Assembly (NCBI GenBank): GCA_030696455.1
Contig: JAUYSH010000003.1
Span: 1-36,421 of the forward strand
Reading direction: 5' to 3'
From: Elusimicrobiota bacterium
Lineage (GTDB): Bacteria; Elusimicrobiota; Elusimicrobia; UBA1565; UBA9628
DNA: 36,421 nt
Part shown: positions 8,215 to 15,360 of the stretch, one piece after another
Numbering within the stretch: position 1 is the first letter of the stretch
How the letters are laid out: each line of letters begins with the position of its first letter
Notes under the pieces: model-generated
Told to the model about the DNA's origin: nothing
Database searches by the model: none
The model's input: only the letters and a program-made list of their open reading frames with translations
Translations under genes and position numbers: made by a program

Positions 8215-8654
8215 CGGTCCTTGCGGGACTCTTCCCATGGCCGGGTGATGCCCAGCGGATCCTTGGGGCCGGGATCGGCGTCCGCTTCGGCCAGCAAAGC
8301 GGCGATCTCCGCCTTCTGCTCCGGGGTGAGAGACGCCTGAGGGGCTTCGGTCCTCCCGCCGGCCGCCTCGGCGAGCGCCAGCGCGCGGCGAAGAGTCTCC
8401 GCGCGCAGGCCGAGCCCGCCGCGCGACAGCGACCAGCGCAGGACCTGGTTGGCGTACTCGCGCCGGAACGCGGCGGCCAGAGCCTTGGCCGCGGTCTTCC
8501 CTTTCGGCCGCAGCTCGACGGCGCCGCCCTTCCCCTTGCGGCTCACGAGCACGTACGCAGCCGCCGTCATAAGGTAGGCGGCTGCGAGAAGCGCGTCCTC
8601 GTCGACGGAGGCGAGGCGCACGACGGCGGAAGCCCGCATCAGAGCGGCGGGCAA
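8211..8654 (-). CDS. HxsD-like protein, subfamily B, copy 2
   Basis: 147 residues if TTG 8654 is used, with GGAAAC upstream; ATG 8639 would give 142. The layout parallels 5983-6525: ALLAAAYLMTAAAYVLV, a beta-rich GGAVELRPKG, then AFRREYANQVLRWSLSRGG in the position of the HxsD core, LTPEQKAEIAALLAEADAD as a likely coiled coil, and the DPLGITRPWEESRK ending shared with that protein. No catalytic motif is visible. It is the first gene of the second HxsD-D-B module and lies 34 bases after a radical SAM gene. Confidence 0.68.
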   Translation of the reverse strand: MPAALMRASAVVRLASVDEDALLAAAYLMTAAAYVLVSRKGKGGAVELRPKGKTAAKALAAAFRREYANQVLRWSLSRGGLGLRAETLRRALALAEAAGGRTEAPQASLTPEQKAEIAALLAEADADPGPKDPLGITRPWEESRKDR

Positions 8655-8656
8655 CA

Positions 8657-8668
8657 GTTTCCGGAAAC
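8657..8668. other. 12-bp perfect palindrome GTTTCCGGAAAC
   Basis: A perfect palindrome in the 34-base gap before the 8211-8654 gene, with flanking AACAGTTT direct repeats on the plus strand. It overlaps the likely ribosome-binding region of the TTG start. It could be an operator or a translation-control hairpin; nothing more can be said. Confidence 0.3.
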
Positions 8669-8688
8669 AGTTTCGCGCGGGTCGAGCC

Positions 8689-9651
8689 TCAAGGCTGAAA
8701 CACCCGTTCTTCGGCGGTGGCGACGGGATGATACGGGTCGCCGCTCAAGGTCACCGGCCGCTCCGCGAGGATCGGCGCGATGTCGGGCGCGCCCATGTGC
8801 TTGATGTAGCTGCGGTGCACCCCGACGCACTGGTCCTTGTAGGCGCATTTCGTCCGGCAGCCTTCCTGGTAGGTGACCTTGAAGCCCGCGAGCGTGTTCC
8901 ACACGAACGGCCACAGCCTCGTCGGCACGGTGCACAGCGAGAAGTGATAGAGCCGCGCGTCCTTGAAGCGCTTGAGCTTTTCGTAGTTGCGGTCGAGGTG
9001 CGCGGCGCACTCCGACTGCGTGAACTTGAGCTGGCTCTTGTACTGCTCGGCGAAGCCCTCGATCTCCTCGAAGAGGAACACGACTCGATCCACCCACGGG
9101 AACTCCGCGAGCAGGAAGTCGAGCAGGCCGTCGAGCCAGCGAGCCTGCACCTTGGTCATGATGATCCGGATCTCGACGAGCTGTCCCGGCCGGCGGTGCT
9201 CGGCGAGGTGGCGCAGGCCCGCGGTCGTCTGCTCGAAGCTCCCCGGCGTGCGCGAGATGCTCTCGTGCGTCGCCGCCGTCGGGCCGAACATCGGGACCGC
9301 GATCTCGAAGGGGAGCTGGGCGATGCCGCAGGTCCGCCGCGCGAAGTCCTCGTAGGCGAACATGCGCCCGTTGCTGAGCAGGCGGATCAGGTTTCGGGGA
9401 AACTCGGTGCGGATGTGGGCGAGGATCTTGAGGAAATCGGGGTGGTTCGTCGGCTCGCCGCCGGTCAGGTTGAAGTAGTCGCGTTCCTCGTCGAACTTGA
9501 CGAAGGTGCGCAGCCCCGATTTATAATCCGAGACCTTCTTCTTGAGTTCGTCGAGCGTGTACTTGTCCGTGGTGTGCCGGAACCCCTCCACCGGGTTGGA
9601 GCAGAACACGCACGCGATGTTGCACTGCGGCCATATGGGGAAGTCAGGCAT
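8689..9651 (-). CDS. Radical SAM protein with C-terminal CxxxC-x5-C cluster
   Basis: 320 residues. The radical SAM motif CNIACVFC begins at residue 10. NLTGGEPTNHPDFLKIL carries the SAM-binding GGEP, and RLLSNGRM matches strand 3 of the family. The C-terminal region EGCRTKCAYKDQCVGVHRSYIKHMG, followed by DIAPIL, resembles the ends of the three radical SAM proteins encoded upstream (9644, 10588, 13132) and is a probable auxiliary-cluster site. ATG 9651 overlaps the previous gene by eight bases. GGEPT and the distal cysteines are also features I associate with HxsC, so it may fill that role, but assignment by eye is uncertain. Confidence 0.8.
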   Translation of the reverse strand: MPDFPIWPQCNIACVFCSNPVEGFRHTTDKYTLDELKKKVSDYKSGLRTFVKFDEERDYFNLTGGEPTNHPDFLKILAHIRTEFPRNLIRLLSNGRMFAYEDFARRTCGIAQLPFEIAVPMFGPTAATHESISRTPGSFEQTTAGLRHLAEHRRPGQLVEIRIIMTKVQARWLDGLLDFLLAEFPWVDRVVFLFEEIEGFAEQYKSQLKFTQSECAAHLDRNYEKLKRFKDARLYHFSLCTVPTRLWPFVWNTLAGFKVTYQEGCRTKCAYKDQCVGVHRSYIKHMGAPDIAPILAERPVTLSGDPYHPVATAEERVFQP

Positions 9652-10591
9652 GGACCAGGGGCTTGAGCTCGTCGTCGCCGACGCGCTTGAGATACTCGTT
9701 CCAGACGCCCTCGCAGCGGGCGTACAGGGCGCAGCCGGCGCATTTGGCGGGCTTGCTGCGCCCGGCGACGACGCGCCCGGCGCCGACGTCGTCGTTCTTG
9801 AAGTCGGGAGCCCAATGGCGCGTGCGGAAGGTCGCGACCTCGCGGATCTCCGAGATCTGCTCGAGGTGGTCGGGGAAGTGGCACAAGGGCACGTAGCGCG
9901 CGACGAAGTCCTTCGTCCCCCCGGCGCGGCCGATGTCGAGCGCTTCCCTCATAAAAGGAGCGGCTTCGGAGATGCGCGGCACGAGGCCGTTGAAATTGGT
10001 GTAGGCGCCGCCGTAGGTCGGATCGACGAAGATGTACTCGACGTGGTGTATGTCGAGCCGTAGAAAGAGCCGGGCGATGTCGGGCAGGTGGGCCATGTTC
10101 TGCTTGATGACCGTGCAGTTCCCGAAGATCCGCTTCAAGCCTTCCTTCCGGACGTTCTCGATCCCCTTCAGGAGGTCGTTGAAGGATCCCTCCGCGTAGG
10201 TCAGGTCGTCGTGAAGCTTCGCGTTGTGGCCGTGGATCGAGAACACCAGGTCGGTCACGCCGGCCGCCACGGTCTCCTTGGCGAACTCGGGGTACGCCAG
10301 CATGCGCCCGTTGGTCACGACGACGATGTCCTTGAAGCCGAGCTTCTTGGCGGTCTTGACCAGCGGGATGAAATCGCGCCGGATCGTCGTTTCCCCGCCG
10401 ATCATCTCCAGGTACTCGACCCCCTGCGCCTTCGCCTCGACCATCTCCTCGACGATCGCGCGCGTGGACTTGTCGGGAAGATCTCTTTTATTGAGGTCGA
10501 TGCAGAAATGGCAGTGGCTGTTGCAGGAGAAGCCGGTGAACAGCACCAGCTTCTGGGTGCGCCCGCCCTGCGGCGGCGTCCAGTCGCTCAT
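9644..10591 (-). CDS. Radical SAM protein with C-terminal CxxC-x5-C cluster
   Basis: 315 residues from ATG 10591, which overlaps the previous stop as ATGA; the frame is open further upstream but only inside the neighbour. The motif CNSHCHFC lies near residue 23. The SAM-binding strand reads EMIGGETTIRRDF, with GGET in place of GGEP. VVVTNGRM and FSIHGHNAKLHDDLT follow. The end reads KCAGCALYARCEGVWNEYLK, then DELKPL, resembling its neighbours. The relation to 10588-11859 is visible in the shared IHGH/LHGH segment and C-terminus, so the two probably arose by duplication. Confidence 0.82.
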   Translation of the reverse strand: MSDWTPPQGGRTQKLVLFTGFSCNSHCHFCIDLNKRDLPDKSTRAIVEEMVEAKAQGVEYLEMIGGETTIRRDFIPLVKTAKKLGFKDIVVVTNGRMLAYPEFAKETVAAGVTDLVFSIHGHNAKLHDDLTYAEGSFNDLLKGIENVRKEGLKRIFGNCTVIKQNMAHLPDIARLFLRLDIHHVEYIFVDPTYGGAYTNFNGLVPRISEAAPFMREALDIGRAGGTKDFVARYVPLCHFPDHLEQISEIREVATFRTRHWAPDFKNDDVGAGRVVAGRSKPAKCAGCALYARCEGVWNEYLKRVGDDELKPLVHA

Positions 10592-11859
10592 GAGCGCAGC
10601 TCCCCTTTCAGCGACCACAGATACTTCCCCTTGACGAACTCGCGGGCGACGACGCCCATCTTGATCAAGGTCTCCGCGGCGTGGATGACCGCGTTCTCGT
10701 CCTTGCAGTCCTTGCACAAGGGCAGGGACTCGGCGACGGCGAGGAACTGCTTGGTCGTGACGTTGTTCTTGAGCTTGAGCACCTCGAGCACGCACTGCTC
10801 GTTGTCGGTCAGGATGCCGCCGCGGCCCTCGTGCGTCTCCATGCGCGGCGCGCGGGCGTCGTAGCGCTCGGGGATCTCGAGGATGGGCTTGATCTCGTCG
10901 GTGCCGAAGTAGCGCGCGTAGCTGGCGTCCCACCCGATGCAGCGGTCGTTGTAGACGCACTTCTTGCACTCGTCGGTCTTCATCGTGTGCGCCTGCGCCG
11001 TTTGGTCGAGGTCGCGCTTCTCGCCGAGCGGATTGACGACCATGGTGTTGAACGCCGACCAGCCCAACATCTGCTGTTCGTAGCCCGGCAAGACGCAGGG
11101 CGTGAAATGCAGCAAAAGGGGCGGCTTCGGGTAGTTGATCTTGGTGAAGACCTCGTACGCCTTCTTGATGTACGGCGCGATGTCCGTCATCTTCACGCCG
11201 ATCTTCGCGCCGACGGCGGCGTTAAGCTTCATATTCCCCTCGTACAGAGGGGCGATGATCACGAAGTTGGAAAGCTGGTGCTTGAGCAGGAACAGCTCGT
11301 AGAACTCGACCAGATGCCTATAGTTCAGTTCGTTGAGGACGATGTTGACGCCGATGCCGACGTTCAGCTTCTTCAGGTTCTCGATCGACTTCAGATTCTT
11401 CTCGAAGGCGCCGGGAACAGCCACCAGCTTGTCGTGAAGCTCGGCGGTATGTCCATGCAAGGAGTACTTCACGAAGGTCAGCCCGGCGTCCCGCAAAGTC
11501 TTCGCGTACTCGTAATCCGCGATGCGGATGCCGTTGGTCTGAATACGCACATAACCGTAGCCGATCTTTTTCGCCAGGGCGATCAGTTTGGGGAGTTCCG
11601 GACGGATCGTCGGCTCCCCCCCCGTAAAGCCCAAACGGCGATAGCCGTTCTTGTAGGCCATGTACATAAACTCTACGGCCTTCTCGAACGGAAGATCGTT
11701 CGGCTCCTTGCGCCATTCGAAATCCTGAGAGCAGAACAGGCACTTCGCCGAGCAATTGTAATTCAACAATATGTCGAAGCACTTCGTGCCGTCGAAGCTC
11801 TCGCGGTCGATCCGCTCGAGCTTGGGCAGCTCCGCCATGATCCGGGGAGCCTCAGCCAC
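10588..11859 (-). CDS. Radical SAM protein with C-terminal cluster and winged-helix-like tail
   Basis: 423 residues from ATG 11859, or 416 from ATG 11838. The motif CSAKCLFC lies near residue 36, then GFTGGEPTIRPELPKLI and RIQTNGIRI. KYSLHGHTAELHDKLV matches the neighbouring 9644 gene. The cysteine-rich end ECKKCVYNDRCIGWDASYARYFG, followed by DEIKPIL, is followed by about 90 extra residues absent from its relatives. That tail (LTDNEQCVLEVLKLKNNVTT onward, with PLCKDCKDEN and LIKMGVVAREFVKGKYLW) resembles a small winged-helix fold and may bind substrate peptide or a partner. The start overlaps the aminotransferase gene by eight bases. Confidence 0.82.
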   Translation of the reverse strand: MAEAPRIMAELPKLERIDRESFDGTKCFDILLNYNCSAKCLFCSQDFEWRKEPNDLPFEKAVEFMYMAYKNGYRRLGFTGGEPTIRPELPKLIALAKKIGYGYVRIQTNGIRIADYEYAKTLRDAGLTFVKYSLHGHTAELHDKLVAVPGAFEKNLKSIENLKKLNVGIGVNIVLNELNYRHLVEFYELFLLKHQLSNFVIIAPLYEGNMKLNAAVGAKIGVKMTDIAPYIKKAYEVFTKINYPKPPLLLHFTPCVLPGYEQQMLGWSAFNTMVVNPLGEKRDLDQTAQAHTMKTDECKKCVYNDRCIGWDASYARYFGTDEIKPILEIPERYDARAPRMETHEGRGGILTDNEQCVLEVLKLKNNVTTKQFLAVAESLPLCKDCKDENAVIHAAETLIKMGVVAREFVKGKYLWSLKGELRS

Positions 11860-13135
11860 CGCAGGCCTCCTTCGCGTAGGCGCGCGCGGCGTCGAGGAAC
11901 GCGTCGACCTCCGCGGCCGTGTTGTACGCGCCGAGCGAGGCCCGCGCCGTCGCGTCGACGCCGAGGCGCCGGTGCTGAAGATGCGCGCAGTGCTCGCCGA
12001 CGCGGATCGCGATGAACGCTCCGTTAAGCTCGTGGTTCAGGTAGAGGTTGAAATCGACGGGCGAAAAGTCGGGATGAACCGCCGCGAAAGTGACCAGGCT
12101 GCCTTTCTCGAGGTCCTCGGTCCGGCCGAGCACCCGTACCGCGTCGATCGACTCCAGGCCCTCGGCCAGGCGCCGCGCGAGCCCGCCGACGTGCGCGCGC
12201 AGGGGTCCCGCCGGAAGCGACTCGCGGACCTTGAGCGCCTCGTGCAGGCCGATCGCCCCGCCGAAGTTCTGAACGCCCGCCTCGAAGCGTCCCGGCGCGT
12301 CGAGGTAGGCCGGCTCGGGCGCGCTCTTCAGGTCCCAGGACACGGACTTCACGGTCCCTCCGCCGAGCTTCCAGGTCCCGAGCCTATTGAGCTCCGTTTC
12401 ATGGCCCCACAAAACGCCGACGCCGAACGGGCCGCCGAGCTTGTGCGCCGAGAAAGCGACGAAGTCGGCGCCGAGCGTCGAGACGTCCTCGCGGTGCGTG
12501 CCGAGGTACTGCGCGTCGTCCACGAAGACCTTGATCCCCTTGCGCCGCGCGAGCTTGGCCGCCTCCGCGACGGGCACGACCCCCCCCATCACGTTGGACG
12601 CGTGCGTGATGGCGAGCAGAGCGGTCTTGTCATCGAGATGATTGCTGAGCCGGTCTAGGTCGAGAATGCCGTTCTCAGTAGGGCAGATCTCCAGATCGAT
12701 CTCGCCCCGCCGCGCTTTCTCGATGAAAGGCAGCGCCACGGCGTTATGCTCGAGATCGGTTATAAGGACTTTACGTCGGCCTGAATCAAACGGGAATCCG
12801 CCGCAGACCATGTTCGCCGCCTCGGTCGTCCCGGAGGTGAACACGATCTCGTTGGGCGTCTCGGCGTTCAAAAACGAAGCGGCCGCGCGCCTCGCTTCTT
12901 GAAACCAATCCTCGACCTGCTGGCTGAGCAGGTGCGTGGAGCGCTTGCCCCCGCAGCCCCCCCAGTTCGCGTAGAAATCCGACAGCCGCTCGGCGACCCG
13001 CGCGGACTTGAGCGCGGTGCAGGCGCTGTCGAGGTAGACCAGGCGCTTGCCGCCGATCTCGCGCGCGAGGGCGGGATACAGGGCGCGGACGGCCGCGACG
13101 TCGAAGGCGGCGGCGGCCGCGGGCGCGGTGCTCAG
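11852..13135 (-). CDS. Class V aminotransferase, cysteine desulfurase type
   Basis: About 427 residues. YLDSACTALKS opens the PLP fold, IVFTSGTTEAANMV is the cofactor loop, DLEHNAVALP contains the conserved His, VFVDDAQYLGTHR gives Asp and Gln, and FSAHKLGGPFGVG carries the PLP lysine. AIRVGEHCAHLQHRRLG places a cysteine where SufS-type desulfurases have their catalytic Cys. It may supply sulfur for the many iron-sulfur clusters encoded around it, or for sulfur chemistry on the peptide. No ATG, GTG or TTG exists near the expected start: a CTG at 13135, sharing bases with the previous stop (CTGA) and preceded by AAGGCGG, is the best choice. ATG 13240 inside the upstream gene is the alternative. 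Confidence 0.85.
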   Translation of the reverse strand: MSTAPAAAAAFDVAAVRALYPALAREIGGKRLVYLDSACTALKSARVAERLSDFYANWGGCGGKRSTHLLSQQVEDWFQEARRAAASFLNAETPNEIVFTSGTTEAANMVCGGFPFDSGRRKVLITDLEHNAVALPFIEKARRGEIDLEICPTENGILDLDRLSNHLDDKTALLAITHASNVMGGVVPVAEAAKLARRKGIKVFVDDAQYLGTHREDVSTLGADFVAFSAHKLGGPFGVGVLWGHETELNRLGTWKLGGGTVKSVSWDLKSAPEPAYLDAPGRFEAGVQNFGGAIGLHEALKVRESLPAGPLRAHVGGLARRLAEGLESIDAVRVLGRTEDLEKGSLVTFAAVHPDFSPVDFNLYLNHELNGAFIAIRVGEHCAHLQHRRLGVDATARASLGAYNTAAEVDAFLDAARAYAKEACGG

Positions 13136-13995
13136 GGGAGGACCGCCTTGATCAGCGGCATGGGCCTGAGCTCGCCGTAGATCTCCAGGTAGTCGCGGCG
13201 CGGCCCCGGGCAGGCCTCGCGCATCACGCAGCCCTCGCAATCGGCGATCTGCTGCTTCTCGGCGAGGTGCACCCCCGGCTTGTGCTCGCGCATCTTGCGG
13301 TAGTCCGCGTGATGCTCGCGATAAGCGATGACGAAGCAGACGGGGATGTGGTCCACGTCGAACTCCACGCCGTTCTCCTTGCAGGCCTTGAAAGCGGCGT
13401 TGAGGAAGGGCGCGGCTTCCTCGAAGCGGGGCATGACGAGCTCGTTGCCCTTGGCCCGGCCCATCCCCTTGCAGTAGCTGAACTGGATCCAGGAGAAGCC
13501 GGGTATCTCCCGGGCGGCGAAGCGGACGAAATCCTCGCAGTGGCGGTAGTTGAGCGCGTGCACGATGTAGTTCAGCCGGACCTCCGAGCCCTGCGCGATC
13601 AACTGGCGCACGCCCGCCACGCGCAGGTCGAAGGCGCCGGGCGTCTCCGTGACCTCGAGGTCCAGCGCGGCGTTGTGGGCGGAAAAATTGATGTTGAAGA
13701 AGCTGACGAGGCCGCGGATCAGCTTCAGGCGCTTCTCGTCGTAGCGCGTCAGCAGCACGCCGTTCGTCTGGAGCTCGATGAGCTTGCCTTTTTTACGGCA
13801 GTGCAGCAGGATCTCGAGCAGCTCCGCGGGATCCTTCAGCATCGGGTCCCCCCCGGAGATCTGGACGTGGCCGGTCTTGTCCCGGTCTATCTCGTCGAGG
13901 AGGTTTTTGAGGGCATAGGTCCCGGAGCGGCCCTCGGACGAGCAAAAGACGCACTTGATGTTGCAGACGCCGTTGACGGGAAGGTGCAGCGCCAT
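13132..13995 (-). CDS. Radical SAM protein, first gene of the Hxs cluster
   Basis: 287 residues. The motif CNIKCVFC begins at residue 11, only a few residues from the start codon. VQISGGDPMLKDPAELLEIL has GGDP in place of GGEP, and ELQTNGVLL follows. The end DCEGCVMREACPGPRRDYLEIYG, then LRPMPLI, has the CxxC-x5-C-x-G cluster shared with 9644 and 10588. ATG 13995 lies seven bases after a TATAGT -10 box and has no Shine-Dalgarno, so the transcript is probably leaderless. It heads the run of overlapping genes 13995 to 8689. Confidence 0.83.
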   Translation of the reverse strand: MALHLPVNGVCNIKCVFCSSEGRSGTYALKNLLDEIDRDKTGHVQISGGDPMLKDPAELLEILLHCRKKGKLIELQTNGVLLTRYDEKRLKLIRGLVSFFNINFSAHNAALDLEVTETPGAFDLRVAGVRQLIAQGSEVRLNYIVHALNYRHCEDFVRFAAREIPGFSWIQFSYCKGMGRAKGNELVMPRFEEAAPFLNAAFKACKENGVEFDVDHIPVCFVIAYREHHADYRKMREHKPGVHLAEKQQIADCEGCVMREACPGPRRDYLEIYGELRPMPLIKAVLP

Positions 13996-14002
13996 GGGCG
14001 AA

Positions 14003-14008
14003 ACTATA
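14003..14008 (-). promoter_or_regulatory. -10 box TATAGT, leaderless promoter for the Hxs cluster
   Basis: TATAGT on the minus strand ends seven bases before ATG 13995, which would put the transcription start at or next to the start codon. There is no recognisable -35 box. The same spacing recurs at many other first genes of this window, which supports the reading. Confidence 0.65.
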
Positions 14009-14024
14009 CCACATTCACTTTTGG

Positions 14025-14037
14025 CCCGTCCGACGGG
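14025..14037. other. 13-bp inverted repeat CCCGTC-C-GACGGG
   Basis: A palindrome in the 48-base gap between the surface-protein stop (14044) and the Hxs promoter. It covers the -35 area of that promoter. No T-run follows on the minus strand, so a terminator is unlikely; an operator for the Hxs operon is possible. Confidence 0.35.
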
Positions 14038-14043
14038 ACGCGC

Positions 14044-14754
14044 CTACAGGCTCGGGCAGCCCCCGGTCGGGCAGTCGCAGCACAGCATCGTGCCGCCGGG
14101 GTCGGTGGTGCCGACGGTCATCGTGTATTTGACCATGACGCCGCTCGTGTAGGTCGCAAAGCGGCCGGCGGGGCAGTTCTGCACGCCGATGCCGTAGACC
14201 TGCGCGATGCAGTTATAGCTCGTATTGACGATAGCCTCCGTGAAGGAAAGCTTCTGGCTCGTGGAGATGGCGCCGCTGACGCTGGCGTTGCCGGTGGTGA
14301 TCGTATTCCCGTTGACCGTCATCTCGTCCCAGACCTTGACCCGGCGGACGCCGCCCCCGCCGGAGTTGTTGCCGACGAGCATGAGGCCTTGGTAGGCGCC
14401 GCTGTCGTTGTAGATGGCGGCGCCGCCGGCCCCCGTGCCGTAGGTGTTCCAGGCCACGTAGCTCGGGGTGAGCCCGTAGGTGCCCGCGATGCTGCCCCCG
14501 GCGACGGTCACCTTGGAGCCGCCCACCGGAGTGACGGTGCCCACCGCCAGAGCGCCGCCGTCGCGCGCCAGGAAGGTGTTGTTCGTCGTGATCATGTTGG
14601 TGTAGACGCCGGAGGGGGCGGGGTAATAGGTCGACAGCGTGACGCTCTCCGAGTCGAGCTCCGGGACCGCGCACAGCATGATGGCGAAGGCGCCCGCGGC
14701 GGTGATAAAGCGCCGGCTGAACGACAGATTAAACTTAACCGTGATTTCGGTCAT
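14044..14754 (-). CDS. Secreted or surface protein with LSTYYPAPSGVY motif
   Basis: 236 residues from ATG 14754, chosen because GGAGG lies five bases upstream; an in-frame ATG at 14802 falls inside the promoter. An N-terminal hydrophobic segment (RRFITAAGAFAIMLCAVPE) is a signal anchor or signal peptide. VTLSTYYPAPSGVYTNMITT and TFLARDGG follow. This block I associate with many secreted proteins of Elusimicrobiota and neighbouring phyla. The middle is rich in Gly, Ser, Thr and Asn, as in fibre or tail-type surface proteins. The C-terminus has MLCCDCPTGGCPSL, four cysteines in eleven residues. Function unknown; pilin-like or surface-layer roles are possible. Confidence 0.75.
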   Translation of the reverse strand: MTEITVKFNLSFSRRFITAAGAFAIMLCAVPELDSESVTLSTYYPAPSGVYTNMITTNNTFLARDGGALAVGTVTPVGGSKVTVAGGSIAGTYGLTPSYVAWNTYGTGAGGAAIYNDSGAYQGLMLVGNNSGGGGVRRVKVWDEMTVNGNTITTGNASVSGAISTSQKLSFTEAIVNTSYNCIAQVYGIGVQNCPAGRFATYTSGVMVKYTMTVGTTDPGGTMLCCDCPTGGCPSL

Positions 14755-14773
14755 AGTACCCTCCGTCCCTCGC

Positions 14774-14802
14774 AGTGTACCCCCGCCTCCCTCATTCGTC
14801 AA
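14774..14802 (-). promoter_or_regulatory. Sigma70-type promoter TTGACG-N17-TACACT
   Basis: TTGACG (14802-14797) and TACACT (14779-14774) are separated by exactly 17 bases on the minus strand, about 20 bases before ATG 14754. The -35 box overlaps the last codons of the 14792-15337 gene (CTT GAC GAA TGA). Structure and -10 sequence match the promoter at 6572-6600, and both precede genes with a Shine-Dalgarno. Confidence 0.75.
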
Positions 14803-15337
14803 GGCCCAAGGCGGGCAAAGCGGCCCGCAAAAGGGCGGCCCTGGAGCCCGGAGAAAGGGCTCCCGGCCGCAAGCCGTCCCAGACGCAGGACAACGCCTCG
14901 GGGAAATCGAGATCCCGGCTCAGCGCCTCGCGAAAGCGGTGCAGGTAGCCGGTCACCCCGCGAGAGCTGGGCTCAAGGGTGACCCCGGACAGGGACCGCG
15001 CGTGGGCCTTCAAGGCGGACAGCTCCGCGCGGGCGGAGGCCAGCCCCTCGCGGGTCAGGGCCAGAGGCTTTCTCGGGTGGGTCTTCAGGCACAGGTAATG
15101 CAGCTCCGCGGAATAGGGCAAATCCTCCCCGGTCGTCGGGCCCAGAGCCACGCTCAGGTCGGGGCTCCCCCTCCCTGCCGCCGGTTCGTAGCCGAGGAAG
15201 GCCAAGGCGCCGCGGGCGGCGGCGGCGACGGCGCGTGCCCGCGCGCCCTCCCCCACCACGAGGAAGAAGACCTTCGGGGGCGAGGCCGGCGCCCACGCGG
15301 CCAAGGTCCCGTCCGCGGCGAGAAGCCTCAGGCTCAT
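14792..15337 (-). CDS. Stand-alone protein resembling the cysteinyl-tRNA synthetase C-terminal domain
   Basis: 181 residues. From about residue 74, YSAELHYLCLKTHPRKPLAL resembles the CysRS segment that joins the catalytic core to the helical domain, and GYLHRFREALSRDLDFPEAL resembles its DALR-like helical bundle. The first 65 residues show no HIGH or KMSKS signature and no zinc-binding cysteines, so aminoacylation is impossible. It is either a remnant of a synthetase paralogue or a small protein using the fold for RNA or protein binding. ATG 15337 lies six bases after TAACAT, back to back with the aminotransferase gene at 15361. Confidence 0.6.
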   Translation of the reverse strand: MSLRLLAADGTLAAWAPASPPKVFFLVVGEGARARAVAAAARGALAFLGYEPAAGRGSPDLSVALGPTTGEDLPYSAELHYLCLKTHPRKPLALTREGLASARAELSALKAHARSLSGVTLEPSSRGVTGYLHRFREALSRDLDFPEALSCVWDGLRPGALSPGSRAALLRAALPALGLDE

Positions 15338-15343
15338 GGGCTT

Positions 15344-15349
15344 ATGTTA
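15344..15349 (-). promoter_or_regulatory. -10 box TAACAT, leaderless promoter of the CysRS-like gene
   Basis: TAACAT on the minus strand ends six bases before ATG 15337. It overlaps by two bases the opposite -10 box at 15348-15353, so the two divergent promoters probably compete for RNA polymerase. Confidence 0.5.
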
Positions 15350-15353
15350 CAAT
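15348..15353 (+). promoter_or_regulatory. -10 box TACAAT, leaderless promoter of the aminotransferase operon
   Basis: TACAAT ends seven bases before ATG 15361; the spacer AAAATCC holds no Shine-Dalgarno. No good -35 box is seen. Confidence 0.6.
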
Positions 15354-15360
15354 AAAATCC

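Noticed and set aside
14025-14037. Terminator of the surface-protein gene
   Set aside because: Symmetric GC stem but followed by CCAAAAGTG, not a T-run.
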